Positions 40,601-55,600 are shown, counted from the stretch's first letter. The stretch is 64,000 bases of DNA from Fasciolopsis buskii (GCA_008360955.1 LUCM01003808.1:331380-395379); one strand, 5' to 3'. Program-made: numbers and translations. Notes: generated by a model from the sequence alone, not told the origin.

Positions 40601-43600
40601 GTCAATCTTCCCTCCGAATGACCGCTTTGCTGGGGGAGGACGTCATGCCGCGACGTCCAATTGAGCTCATTTGTGCTATGTATTCAGTGTTACCACATTA
40701 AAATACCTTCTCACCTTAAACTAGTATTTACGTGGTACCCTTATATGCATGTGCTGCTAGTCGCGAAATTCAGTTTCAGTTTACAGATCAGCGCAGGAAA
40801 CGTAATGACTAGAGATAACATATCGTGGTATCCTCAAGTGGTCTTGTAACGTTTTTACTCGCAATCATTCGCCGCTTAGACTGTTTTGAGTCACTTTTTG
40901 TTGGAAACATTTCAGCTACTTTCGGACAGTTGTGTTTGATTCACTTGATTTCACTTGTTCAGTTTTTATTTCAATCCTTTTGCTTTCCACACACCTTAAA
41001 GGTTGATGTGATTAATTGCCACGATTGGAATGACGATACGAATTTTCCACCGTAATATGCATCTTGTAGATCGCATCCAAAAAAAGTATCTTTATCTTTT
41101 TATACTATCAAATCTCATCATCTGTATCCAGAACTTGGAACGGCTTTTGATGCAACGCAGCTATGTCAGTCAGCTCATTCATGAAGGCTTATGGAATCCG
41201 GATCATGACTATGGGCTAAATCTCAGTTCTTGGATTGGAACCGAACAGGACACCGTTTTCCGGGATGATGAGTTTCGCGGACTTTTGGATATGCATATTT
41301 TGGACGAGGATAGCGATGTGAACGGGGCAGATAGAGGTGATCATGCACACTCGCGATCCTATGGTTATCGCCGCCGGCACGGCGTAGACAACGACGCAGT
41401 TGATGTTGTTGTAGTGGTTGACGACGACAATAATAAGGAGGGAGGGGATGGATCTTCCGGATTGGCGGAGTACCGTGGTCGATATGAGCGATCACGCGGT
41501 CGCAGAGCTGCAAATCCTGAATTAACGGTTGGACTGAAACGTATGCATCTTCCCGGTTCTAATGGACGAGCTCATCGCCGAACTACAGGGTCCTCGACTG
41601 CGGGGAGCACTCACAGTCGTCGTGGTCGTGTGATTCATTCAACTAATACTCAAGCTGAAAATGTGCCCGCTAATTGTACTTTAGATTCACCACCTGCAGC
41701 AAACCGGATTATTTACCCAAGTTTGCTCTCATATTCTCCGACTGACACTCAAGTTGCCATGGAAACACGCAGCTCAGATGAGACAGCCCGTGGTTTACGC
41801 ACGTTCTTACAGCGCAACCCGAACGTGGTACCAACCATCAACACTAACCCTGACGCAGAAACCACAATGACAATCCCTGAAGCCCTTAGACCTGTTGATA
41901 CCCGCGTCTCTCGCCGACGCTCTGTGGTAGCCACTCACAGCATTGTGGACACACGTCCTACTGGCTCTCGTTCTGCTGCAGTCGCCGTCTCAAGTGTACA
42001 TGCTCACACTCGCTCACATCCGGGCCATCCAGTCATTTTTCCGGAGGCGGCTGACTCTAATCGCTGCAACCAGGATTCGCAACCGTCAACTTCCGGATCT
42101 CGTTCCTGCAAAGTGGCTACATCTCAAGCTGCCGGCTCAACCAACCCACCAGCCGTTTCTAGTGCTCCAGGTGTCAATGCTGGCCCTGCAAGACATCGAC
42201 GTCTGAAAGGAAGTTCCATTCTAGCAGCGTTTGGTGCTTTGGCCAGCTTTTCGACCTCAACCAGTGGTGGCACTGGTTCAGGCGGTGATTCTCGTGGTGC
42301 CAATCCCACAGGCTCTCGTTCCACAAGTAAATCTCTCCGTTCGTCCGCCGGAATCAGCCAATCATCGTCGGTTCGACGCTCATTCACAATGCATCACCAT
42401 TCACCACAGTCCTTTCAGTCTTCCTCTAATTCCTCCGCCCAATCCTCCTCCTCCTCCTCAGCTTCTTCTGTTTCTCCCCATCCATCCCCGGTTTCCCCAC
42501 TCGGACGTTTCGATGGGCAGTGGGCGGCCACAAGTACAGTTGGTCATCTACGTCAGTCCAGCAAACATCATCGCCGCCCATGCACAATTCAGTTCTATGT
42601 GGGTGGACATCAGCTCCCAGCCACCATGCCTTTGTTTGAGGCGGTGCGCCGTTATAGCACAGAATTTGCTGCTCGTTTGTCCACGGCTATAAGTAACGCA
42701 GATCGCTTCAGCTGTAAATCCAGACTGCCCACTCAGCTCGCCAGTAAGCTGACTGATGGGGAGGTAGAAGACTTGGTAAGTCGTGATTTTCTCTTATTAT
42801 CTGTTCGGATGTTTTTTCAGACTAATTCATCTGGCTCTACTATTCTTATTGATGCACATGGCCGTGATGTATCTTCCAAATTGGAGTTTACCTAATCGAG
42901 TATGACCGGACTCTTTTTTAATCGGTCAATTTATTCCGTATAATTACTCTCGTGCTTTGATCATAGGTTCCCTATTGAATCGTTTATTACGTACCACCAA
43001 ATCTGTATTTGAACTTTATTTTTTTCATCCCCTCTGCTTTGATTTCAACCTCAGGCCGGGCATTTACTGTGGAGTATGACGCATACCATACACTACCGTC
43101 TCGTCTACAACCAACCCCAGTTTACTCATGTCTCTGGCTCTTTGGTTCACACTTCATGCAGTACTGGAGTTAACACAAATGTATTTAATCACAGAAGATC
43201 CGAATCGCATTTAACCCAACAAATGGCTGGTCTGGCTTCACGAGCTTTTAGTCTCTCGCGCAAAACCTCTGATCCCTGTCCGTCTCCTCCCGGAACAGCA
43301 TCCTCTGTTTCTATAGGGACCTGTTTGAAGCGTCGTCGCCCGGATGTTGACAATGAACTGAATAGTTCCGTACACAATGATTCACATCTTATTGAGAATA
43401 CCGTTAACGCAAGGTCCACGTGCAGTAGTCACCCTCTATTCAGCTGCCTGACTCCAGAACTGCCTCAAGGACTGTTAATAACGGAGGCCCGATGTGCTTG
43501 TTCAGATACCGTTGCAGCGACGAATAGCAGCCATTCGCCTGCAGTTTGCGCTGTCCAGTCAAAATCTGCCAGCGCTACTATTCCAAATCTCCTGTTAGAC

Positions 43601-46600
43601 AAAACAGTATCAAGCTCGTTGGTCCTTCTCCGAACCCTTCATAGTATCAGCCGTCTGTGGTATACAGTTCACGATGCGTTGGATCCGTTTCCAATTGTTT
43701 CACCGGTGCGTGTTTGTTCGGTTCGCTTTATATCACCGTTTGTGATTTTCTTGTCAATATTATGTTGTCGTTAGCATTATCACGGTGTTCACTCCATGGC
43801 GAATGCGTCAGTAACGAGAGCAGTAGCTCTTGGAAGGATAATTTTGGTAGTAAAATCACGATCTGAGTCCGGGAAAATGCTCTTTCAAAGAAGGTGACTC
43901 CTATTCATAAGTGTCTTGTAGGTATGCAGTAATATTTTACAATGCTTACTGATAACGATGCACCCCAATTTTTTGCGAGGATTTCGAAGTTCGTAACATT
44001 TTTAGGTTACTTTGCATGATTTTTCTAAATTTGAGCTTCGACAAATAGTATATATGCTTCTAACCGAAAATAGGGACACTCGTTGCTAAATTGTAAAATA
44101 AAGCTGAAGGCCGACACCTAAAGCCCTGAGATACCAAGAGACCAAGAGTCTGAGAGATGGCCACGAGTAGCGGTGGATAGGAAAGTGTACGGAAACGCGA
44201 AAGGCGGTGGTTATTGGTAATAGTCGAAATCTACACAGGCAGATAATGGATTGGTCAGCGAAGGTCGAGCGTAAACGAAGTGATTAAACGACTCCATGGC
44301 TCACTAACTCATCCTTAGAAGTTTTGGGTAGACTACTTTGTAGAATACTTTAGTTGGCCCATGGGTACAGTGCCCTTCCCCTTGTGGCTGATCGGAGGTA
44401 ACCAAGGGGATTAAGAGCCTGTCACCGAACGAGCCACAGGTTCAAATCCCACATCTGCCGGTCAATTTGATGGCAGACGGCAACTCGCTGTCATCCGGTT
44501 CGTTGTCACACTTGACGCAGCGAGACTTTATGTGATTTTATCCCATTCCAAGTTACCGGGTTCTCCCACTCATCTGTGTAGTGGATCCTAGTGGCTATGG
44601 CGTATGCCCCTTCCATTGCACTCATGTTTCAAGCATGTCATAAAAAATGCCGGTACATACCAGTCCTCCATCCCAAATGGAGGTCGTCGGGGAGATGAGT
44701 TCTCCGAAAAGATGAGATGCCTAAGGACTCGTGTGAGTCGGCGATTGTCCCAATTTACAGGGAAAGTGATAGATCCTCATGTGAAAACCACAGGAGAATC
44801 AGTTTAGTGAGCATCGCATCCAAACTAATTTTGAGCATTATCCTCTGTCGACTATCTAGTACTCGCGAAAGGTGTATGCGTGAGAAACAAGCCGATTTCA
44901 GTCCCGATCGGGGTTGTATTGACCAAATTTCCCTTTGTGATAGGTCTATGAACATAGGCACATATTTCGTAGATCCATGATTTCTGTCTCTCTTGATTTG
45001 AAATCGTCGTTCGATTCAGTTGATCATGCAGTTCGTTGGGGCTGTCTCTCACTGAAGGGTGCGTTAGAGAGATTTATTTCACTCATCCTATCTCTGTTTT
45101 CGAACAGCCAAAGCCGAGTTCGCGCTTACGGCAGTGTTTCACCTGAATTCACTAAGAGAAGTGGTGCTCATCAGAGTTACCCTCTTTCACCTTTCTTTTT
45201 AACTTCGTTATTAAGATGGTTATGGAGATTGCCCTGTCATCATGTGAGAATGGTGATATTGGTATTTGCACAGGTAATGGTTGGAAAATGGGTTAAGGTG
45301 ACCAGTCGATATTATGGCAAAAAGTGTGGAAACTTTAACCGTCGGATCACCTATGTAATTTAAGGTAGACTCCATAATAGATTCCTCGGGTTCCTCCCAA
45401 ACAACATGCGGCGTTCTTGCATTCGGAAGTTTTTCTTTTCTGTATGATCGTTCATCTTATTTCTCCAGTATATCTTCCACTATTCACTATGGTTTTCCTT
45501 CGCAATAGTTGATTCTGTGGGGAGGCAACTATAACCATAGCAATTTTTCCTCGTAGCGTTCTAAAATGGTTAAGGGGCTTGCCCCTTTTACAACTCTCAT
45601 ATCACGGAGAAGTAGTTTCGCTGGTGAGCAAGCTGAGTTAGGTCAACGATTATAGTAAGGGATATCTGAGGACGTTGCAAACCTGAATGGTACACCCTTT
45701 TTAAGCCAGCACAGATGAGAGTTATTGGCATGGATCGTTTTGACAGTGGTGCCTGGGTTGCCTTTGAATTTGGGCGTGGTGCTCACTGTTCGCCGGCAGT
45801 CGGTCTGTATAATTCCTCAACTTGCTGTTTTGCAGTCGATCTTCCATTATTCCCCGTTCTTTTCCTGTCTGAGCAGAGGATGCGGTTAAGTAGCAACCAC
45901 AACCAGAGTACAATGGTGCAATGTTATAATGGTTGTACAAACTGAAACTGATTTACAAACAGGTTTGAGAAGTTGATCGCAGATCCCTAGTGGGAAGTGT
46001 TTGTAAGAAGACGCGACGAGATAATTGATGATATGGTCTGAAATGGGAGAGAATATCTAATGGGAGTTTGACCAATGTTTCCAAGATTGAGAAAGAATGA
46101 GGTGTGTGAGTGGGTGTAGTTGAAGCCTCGATAACTATGTGAAAGCTGACAACGAGATAGAAAAATGATGGGGAAAAGCTTTTGAAAAATGGTTCGATAT
46201 CTGACAATGTGCATTGAAGAGCCATAGTTGAAAGGCGTGACAATTTAGTTTGACGTACTATCGTTAAGCTGTCGGGGGCATTTTAAGAATACTTGAAAAA
46301 AATCTTGCTACCTGTGGCCCCACTTCCGGGTTTCTTTCGGCGGCGTTCTCTATCCTGTCTGATGCAGATGAAATCACTTGAATGAATAATTGAATCATCT
46401 ATGTTATCATTGAGCCATGGGTCTTGGAGACACAGGCTGTATATACTGTGGAATTCCTTCAGATGAGGAGAGTTGGAAAAATTCTTAAGGTTTCCATTCG
46501 GGGAGCGAGGGTTGTTGCCTAGATCGGTTTATGCAGTGATCTTGGTGGTCGTAGTACAGCCAGGTTAAACCTGCCTGTCGACACGTATGCGTTTTCTACG

Positions 46601-49600
46601 TTTGTGGTCTGTTTCATAAATCATCCATCGGTGGTCCAGATATATCAGGGTGTTTTTTAATCTATTAAGCTTTACTTTGCAGCACGAATTCTCCAGTATA
46701 TCCGTTGAACTGGTGCTTGTTTTTCTATTTAGATCAGTAAATTACACCATATAAATTTTATGGCAACCGTCGAACGTGCGTTCGGTATCAACCAATGTCA
46801 TGGAGTTATTTGCGGTGAATCCAGTTTTAGGCTGTATTACGGTTCTCTTTACTTGTGTAGCTTTTGATACCAGAGTATACCAAACTGAAATGCGAAATGC
46901 AAATCCGATTGAATGTGCAGATGCCGTCAACTGTGGAAGTATCTTGGGCTTGGTCCTCGATTTTTTGCCGAACAGTGTCTCCCTTTTGCAGTTTATTTTG
47001 TTCTTTTACCCTTTAACACGCCAGGAACTACATCATTAGGGACGTATGAAATATGTATCTTTACTGGTTAGAGAATTCTACGTTGAGTTAGGTTAGCTTA
47101 TAATTCACACTGTTTGTTGTCAAACGAAAAGTTTGTTTCATTCATTAAATTTGCGTTCCTTCCCCTAATTTTGTCGTCTGTTTTTCCGCTTCCAAAATAG
47201 CTCGTATTTCGCAGTCCCAAGTTAGCAATCAAAGCCGGACGTCAGTTACAGGATATGTTTAGCGTTTTGGCTGGAAACCTACCCACCTGGCTGATTCATC
47301 TGATGACTGCCTGTCCGTTCCTATTCCCCTTTGAGGTGCGACGTACCTTTTTCTACGCCTATCATTTCGATCGTGATCGCACTTTGCTACGATTCCAAGT
47401 AAGTTCCTGGTGTGGTTTCTTCCTCCGGACGATATTCATGGCCTGATTTGCCGTGTAGTTTGTGCCAGTCTGATGATGCCCAAATGCACCATCTAACCGT
47501 CGATTCGCATCTCATTTCGCATTGCCCGGATTTCGGTTTTTGTTACTGATATTACTTTCAGTAGTCGAATTGAGAAACAATATAGACTTGTGAGAATCGT
47601 TTGAGGAGTGCCTCCAGGAGGAGCACTAATTTTGGCCGCTGCGGCGTGGACCTGGGACTGACGTTGTAGCCTTATGACCCATTATCGTATCAACTCTCTC
47701 GAATTTCCTAATTGATGTTAAGTCGGAATTACTTCTGCTGCTTTGCATGTTAAACAACCTGATTTGATGTATCTGGCTGCTTGCCTGTCATCCAAGCACA
47801 CGCATTGTTTCGCTTTTCACTGTGGGGAACTGTGAATCATGTGGGGATCACGAATGTCGAATGGGTCTGATTTGTGTACCGGCCGTTCGCCTGTCATGAA
47901 ACCTCTGATTAACTGTCCGTAGTCGCGCACAACTCATTGAGGGACGAAGCAATATGATGAGCAAAACCATTTTCAGTTATTCATATTCATGCTAGTGCAC
48001 AACATTAAATATGAATGAAAAATGAGGGTGAATGATGGGTCACGGTTGTACTAATTGAAAGTCCGTCCTCTGATGTATGCGCATGAACTTGAATCCAGTC
48101 ACTCGTTGAATCTTATTGAAGTGTTCACACCAATCTGCGATGTTCGAAGTAGGCTATCGGGGCTGATAAAGTCACGAATCTTATCTATTGTTACGGCTTT
48201 TGCCATCTGTTCGTGTGATCTCTCTTTGTATGCATAAAGCAGCTCGTCCAACCTGCTGATATCTTCCTGACTCACTCATCAACCCCGAAAACTCTTCAGT
48301 CCACCCACAACTATGAGCCTCGAGCTTCGACTGCATTTTCCTGCTTCTGGTTCTCCTTCTCTTTTGTTTAAATTATCTCGCAGTTCCTTTGGACATGATT
48401 ACTATAAATCAATTAACTTTCTCAAAGGCTGTTCCATATACTGCACTATACGTATTATTGAGTTAATGTATCTTTATTCCATCTCCACAGGTATCCGTCT
48501 CATCGTCAATTGGAATGCTTCCATGCCCCGGCAAAAAGCGGGAAATGCGCCAAACTGGTCCGATGCACTCAAGTAGTGTAGTTTCCTCATAGCTTACAGG
48601 AAACATGGGTGTTTGAACGGAGCATGTATACCCAACAACTTATTAGACTCACAGAACCAGCAAATAACTAAAGCTCAGGGTTACATAGAACCACAAAAGG
48701 TCTTGACGAGTTAGGCATGATAACGAGGTGGACGACAGTTATTTGTCGTCCTTCAACGATACTAAATGCGATGCGTCGATTTTTTACGTCCCTAGTTCCG
48801 TTCGGTTCTCCCGATATTTACATGTATGCAAAAGGTGGTTGGACATGAAGTCAACTGTGCCCGTCATAGGAAAGTGGAAGTCGATATCCAGACTCTGTTC
48901 CTAGTTTGTTCGCTGCAGTTTTTTGTCTTTATTTAGTCCAAAACATTCAAGATTTTCGTTTTCGAGTTGGACTCGTTATATCCCATTTCCAAACCGAGTT
49001 CAATTCCAAATTCTACGCTTTTCAGTCTTTAGTTGCCTCCTTCCAGAGTATCGCTCCAGAAACCACAAATTCGAGAAGTACCAAGCGCTTCTGCGTCAAG
49101 TTATTTTTTGACTACTGGGAGACTTCCAACGAATGCGTCTCGCTCTCGAAGTGGTTGAATGGATCGGATTTTGGAAAGCCTTGGCATAGATTAAATCTTA
49201 AACTTAGTACTTTTTATGCTTCCTTATTCTCAGTGTTCTTGTGCTCTGAACGGTGAATCAGCCAGGATGCATTATGAATGTTTTGCTAATTTATCGGTTT
49301 CCCAGCCGGATTTCCACCGCGAACAAGTTTCTAACTTCACATCCAAAGTGATTTCCAAGTACTGCAAGTCATCCATGTCCCCTTATTGTCGGGTGGTAGC
49401 ATGTTTCTCATAGTATTAAAAAATTGTGTCTTGGCTTGTCACTTCTATCTTCTATTGATGTCGAAACTTCTACACTCGCAGCTGTACTGAAGCTACCGTG
49501 ACACATGCACATGCAACTGACCCCGAGGGATTCACAGTTCGCCGTTTCATTTCATAATTTATACTCATTTTGTTTTCGTTTCCCCACGTATCCCGCAGGA

Positions 49601-52600
49601 TGCAGTCACTTCCTCAGCTACTGAGTTGGAACAACAATCCCAATTTGTCCCCCTTGATGCGCATGGTGGAGTTCAACTTCTCTCCTTACCTAACCCATCG
49701 GATGGGGTAGGTCAGCCCCTCAATCTGGGTGGGACGGGTTTGGGTGGTATCAGTCCCCGATCCGGTGCTGGTAGTTCAGTCAATTCGGAATTGTCCGCAT
49801 CGACCAACGCATTCAGCTCTGCACTCAGTTCCCCCGGATCCGCAACATGGATGCCAAACATGTCTGCAGACTCATCAGGAACGGTTACTACGATTACAGG
49901 CAATAGTCACATGACAAATCCAATCCCTGGTTCCATGCCAATAAGACCTCCTCGTCTATCCTCTCAGCCTCACGGTCGTTATGCTACCCGAATCACTCTG
50001 GCTCCGAATCTGCGTCGTCACAAAGTGACCGTACATCGAGACGGGAAACGTCTGCTTCGACAGGCCGAGATCACACTGACTGAGTTGCTCGATTCACGAG
50101 CAGTGCTGGAAATCGCTTTTGATGATGAAGTTGGCTTCGGACTCGGTCCGACGCTTGAGTTTTACACTCTTGTTAGTCGCCAGCTAATGAAAGCCAGTCT
50201 GGGTTTATGGCACGGTAACGAAACGACTGCAGATGGCTATGTGATTGCCCCATCACCTGGTTTGTACCCGCGGCCTTTGGCAAAACAGGCCCGATCCACA
50301 ACGGTGCGTGAAGTAAGTTACAGTTATCTAGACGGTACTTTCATTTTCCCGGTCTGGTTTTTCACATCCCTACTGGACCATTTCCAGTATCTTAAGGAGT
50401 GATTTCCACCGACCTTAGATGTTCATAATGCTCTCTTTCTTTGTGTCTTTTTGTCGCTTACTTATGAACCATAATTTAATTCTGTTGAGTACCTCAAGTT
50501 GTAATAATAGTCATTTTCTGTATTCCTCTCATCTGAGAGCTTTACAGTCCATTGTTGCTCACCTAGTTGCCACATTTGATGTAGTGAGGTCCCGTGTGGT
50601 CGCATGCCACTCCGAATAATAGGCTCATTGTTTACTGATTCTCTCGAATAAAGCAGTTAGTCTTTGAGGTTATGGAACATGCCTATCAGCTACACCCATC
50701 CCGTAAGCGTGTAGTAATAATGGAACCAATCGGTATCTCCGTTTCATCGCTGTAACCTGTTAAAAGAACCGTTTCAGTAGCGCACATCTAGGGCATTGGA
50801 TATCGCACCACGAACCTCAGTCGACCGAACAGGCACCGAATTTGAATTGGTTAATGCCGTTGGAAAATGTTAAACATGCCCGCACATCGACTCCCTATGT
50901 ATACACTGCTCTGCGAGGCAGGCAATGCTTGGAAGATGAGTCAGGGTGGCCAGTCGATGATATTGCGAAAGGGTGTGAAAAGCTCAACCAGTCGACCATC
51001 CCGACTAGGTCGAGTTGGAGTCTACAGTTTAGTTCAGTTTAAACAACCATTAGCCTTGCACCAACGTGCTCTCGTTGTGGTTGCTACTTCACAGCATCAT
51101 CTGCTCAGGCAGAAAAAGAACGGGAAATAATGAAAGTTCGACTGCAAAATAGTAAGTTGTGGAAGGACACAAAAGAAGAAAGTTTCCGATTCCAATACTG
51201 ATCACCGACTGCTGCACTGAACCATATCACCTAGTGTCTCCAGCCATGAAACTTATGGAGGATGTCGTGAACCCCAACTCGGCAGTTAAACTGCATCTAA
51301 AAGAGCTAGATCAATGGTCAAAGCTTTCGTACCCCGAACCATTCTCCAACTATTGTATGCCCCGAAGAACAGCGTACAATTTGGAAGGCGTTGTGGGCAT
51401 GCGGAAAACATGTCCCAAGCACCTTACCTTATTCTGATTTACTGTTCTAAAGATTAAACCCCGGGATTTAGTACCTTACCCCTAACTTCTGAATTGCTCA
51501 CGAATTCTCCCACGGAATTCTACCAATACTACGAAGACAATGGTTTTCGAGCACCAAAAGTGTTCGCATGTCTTCTGCTCCCAGCGTTCACTTTTTGGAG
51601 CTGTGGAGCAATGCTGATCTCATTATTGCAGTGTATACTCGACTTCTCATTGATAACCGGATATCACGGCTACCCCTTGGACGCCACAAATTACCAAACA
51701 AATCCTGCCTCTGTATGTGCGAAGATACTTCATCTGATATACGATCGCCAGCTGGGATACAACTAACCATGTAACTAAATCTGTCTACCTCATCCAGTTG
51801 CTCCCTTGCAGGGACAAGATTCGGCTTTGATCCAGTCCAGTCATGCAACAGCAGCTTACACTTTGCAGATGCAAAATGTATACCAAGGGTACCTACGCTA
51901 TCGTCCAGATGATCGAGAAAAACCTGCAGGTTACGTGAATCTTCACTCAGTAGCGCAATATCGTCCGCATATTCCAAGTCAGACAAATTGCTGTCTGAGT
52001 AAATATCAATGCCGCTATTCTCACATGATGACAGGGCAATCTCCATAACCATCTTAATAACGAAGTTAAAAAGAAAGGTGAAAGAGGGTAACTCTGATGA
52101 GCACCACTTCTCTTAGTGAATTCAGGTGAAACACTGCCGTAAGCGCGAACTCGGCTTTGGCTGTTCGAAAACAGAGATAGGATGAGTGAAATAAATCTCT
52201 CTAACGCACCCTTCAGTGAGAGACAGCCCCAACGAACTGCATGATCAACTGAATCGAACGACGATTTCAAATCAAGAGAGACAGAAATCATGGATCTACG
52301 AAATATGTGCCTATGTTCATAGACCTATCACAAAGGGAAATTTGGTCAATACAACCCCGATCGGGACTGAAATCGGCTTGTTTCTCACGCATACACCTTT
52401 CGCGAGTACTAGATAGTCGACAGAGGATAATGCTCAAAATTAGTTTGGATGCGATGCTCACTAAACTGATTCTCCTGTGGTTTTCACATGAGGATCTATC
52501 ACTTTCCCTGTAAATTGGGACAATCGCCGACTCACACGAGTCCTTAGGCATCTCCCTTTTTGTCCAGATTGATCCCAGAAGTTTTGTTAGCGCCGTTGTT

Positions 52601-55600
52601 AACACTGTTCTCCTCGTTAAAGAAGGATCGGGAAAGCTCATCTCCTCCAACTGCTTTGCACTATTAAGAAGACCTATGTCCCTTATCATCTCCGTTTGAG
52701 ATGGAGTGCTGTTTTCCACCTGTATTGATTCACTTGCAGGCAAGAGTGGAAGGCCTGCTGTGGCTGGGGACCAAATAAACTGCATCCTGCATTGTTCTGC
52801 TGAATATGGCATCCGACAGTTCTGAGAGTGAATCAGTGTACTGTCGGATTCCTTAATCATTTAGCTTTTGCTCGGATTCCGTGGACCAATATTCCTTATC
52901 AGTCGGTAAAGGTTGCGGCTGTTTCAGATAGCCGCAGCTTTTTCCATTTCCCTTCACTTTCCTATCCACTGTCGTTTCTCAAATTTCCAGTCATTTGACA
53001 TCTTGGGCATCTACGCGCCCCATTGGATGTTGAATCCGAGTATCGATCTGCAAGCTTCTAACAGTGCAACTGAAGTCGAGGATATCCGTCGTTTGGAGAT
53101 TTTCGTGGCAAGGAATCTTGCATTTCAGTTGCCACTGACCACAGAGCTTCTTTGATCTGTACCCAGTGTTCGCTCAGGTGCTGGGCATTTCGTTGAGACG
53201 GCAACCGCACGCGATCCCCTCAAAGAGATGATTGGTGACGTTCGTTAATGCGGGTACAAACCAAAGTCAGTAGCGTTCGCGCATTCGTAATGTTTGACTT
53301 TTAGTCTTAAGGCTTTCACTTTACTACTTTTCGGTGTTGTGATTTAACAACCAAAACCTGCGCACTTTCGTGCAAGGTTAAGGTTTGTAAAGCTGAACTG
53401 AACTGAATCTTCAGTCACCCAGTGGTGGGAAAGGGAAATTATTGAGACACATCTTTTCCGAACCTGAATAATTTGTTGCGTTTGATGTTTCTGATATGAA
53501 AACCCTTCATTTATTTCCTGCCTTCAGGTTCGTTCGAAATTCTTATTTTTGGGTCGACTGATGGCACGCGCACTGTTGGATGGACGCCAGTTAGACTTGC
53601 CCTTCTCTCCTGCATTCTTCAAATGGTTTCTGGGTACCACAGCCAACGCTTCGATCACAGAAGGTTACATTCTCCCGAATGATCTTTCCCTGGTCGATCC
53701 AGAACTGGGACGACACATGCGACAGCTAACCGAATTGGCCAATAGACGTTATGAGTTACAGCGCCAGTTGGATCACGCTGCTACTAGTGGTATGAACGCC
53801 CATGTATTATTTTCCACTCGCGCGCACACTGCTCACACCGGATCTGCTGCCACAAAATCTGCCCGATCAATTAGCGGTGGCGGGTCATCGTCCACCTCAT
53901 CATCCCCTATGGAAGCACGAAAGCTGGACGAACTAAGAGCAGCACTAATGATTTTGGATAATGAAATCGAGGACTTGTGTCTGAATTTTGTCCTCCCCGG
54001 TTACGAGGTTTGTCATACTAACGATTTTGAAGTTTTAATCCAGTATTCGTTGACTTTCATCTCCAATTAGCTTCCACCTTGAGTTCATTATTTAAATTAG
54101 AATGTTTGCATATGACACGATGAGCCGAGTGGTTGACAAAGGAATATCCGCTCCCATCTTAACGTCCCAAAGTTGACATTTCCACACTGCTGGATAATCT
54201 CTTGCCCAATTTATTTTTGACGCCCATGCCTCCTAGCTCGGTTGGATCGAGTGTCTTTTCGATAATCTGAAGTAGCCGGGGTGACCTCGACTCGTAGCGT
54301 CTGCTTCTGGATATGACAACTGCCACTCGATTTGGCGTCATTTGGCAGTAGATGGTGGCGGATGGCAATTCGCTATCGCCCGGCTCGTTATCACTCCTGA
54401 CCTGTTGAAGCTTTATGTGGTTCTATTTCATCCCAAATTTCACGGTCGCGGTTGCTGGTTCCACCTTCCTCGTGTAATGGGCCCCAGTAGCTTTAGCGCG
54501 TACCCCTTCCACACCCATACCCTCAGTATGCCTTAAAAATGGCTATAATCACAGAGGCTAACTAGGTCATGTGATCAATAAATTCAACTTTTGTCCACTA
54601 TTGCAGTCAGAATTATGGTTAAATGAATAAGTCAACGATGTTTCGCTGGTAAGTAAGGAGTTCCGGGCTGCGGATTAGTGATGGATAACAAAAATTTCCG
54701 ATAAAGTGAAATCCCATTCAGCACCAACGTGAACACGGAACTCAAGGTCATTCGCTCGTGTTTCGTTGAACCATCGTTTTGTCCTCCCGGCTAGGCAACA
54801 CGGATCTAGGACCAGTAATTTTTTATGCTTCAGTGTGAGAAATGGCAGTTAGGTGACAACCACTTGCAAACTTTTAAATTTTTCAATAAATTTTGTCTAG
54901 TACTTTAGAATAAATAAGACAACCGTTTATGCCGTATTTTGCAAGGACTCTTCAGCAATGGCATATTTTGGAAGCCCAAAATCCATCAGTTTAGAACAAG
55001 GAGATGGCCTTATTCCCAATAACAATTAAAAACTAGGGGACTTTTTCAGAACTAATAAAATAGGTGCGTAAACCACGTAAATGTTATGCCTTGCTGCAGA
55101 AGAAGAGCAGTGAATATGTACCCCCCGTGTGTTTGCTGATATGGAGCATGTGGTAAACACACTAAAAGTTGGTATGCTGATTTTGTTCGAGGATCTAAGT
55201 TTGCATTTGCTTCATTTTGGTGGTCGGTTAATTTTGCTGATAAGTGCGGACGTGCTGAAGCTCACAAAAACGTGATTTGCTGCGGGAATTTTCGTTGACT
55301 AAACAGAGTTTAAAAAGGCATTGGATCATATCGTCTAATGTCTTTTTTCATTCCCTGTATCTCTCAGATCCAATTATTCGAATATCTAGACTGAATGCCA
55401 CACGATATTGATGTTTTGTTCTCCCACAGATCGCGGCATTTTGGAATGTTCGCAAATCTTTTTGGTGGGTTTCGTCGGTTTTCTCATAAGTCACATCATT
55501 AATCAGATTTGTCGCCGCTCATATTCATATTCCAAACACTGGTTTTCGTTGTTTTCACCGTACCTGCCTTCTTTTTTCACACTAGTTACCAATGGTCCAC

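Noticed and set aside
41002..41051. Possible small exon between exons 7 and 8 (reads [12 protein letters not shown])
   Set aside because: Its 50-nt length breaks the phase 0 to phase 0 junction, and exon 7 joined directly to exon 8 already restores the family's ALVQAIERYL-type helix.
19377..46478. The two 828-bp repeats as the LTR pair of one retrotransposon
   Set aside because: Four exons of the host gene and unrelated repeats lie between them, and no TG...CA ends or primer-binding site are visible.
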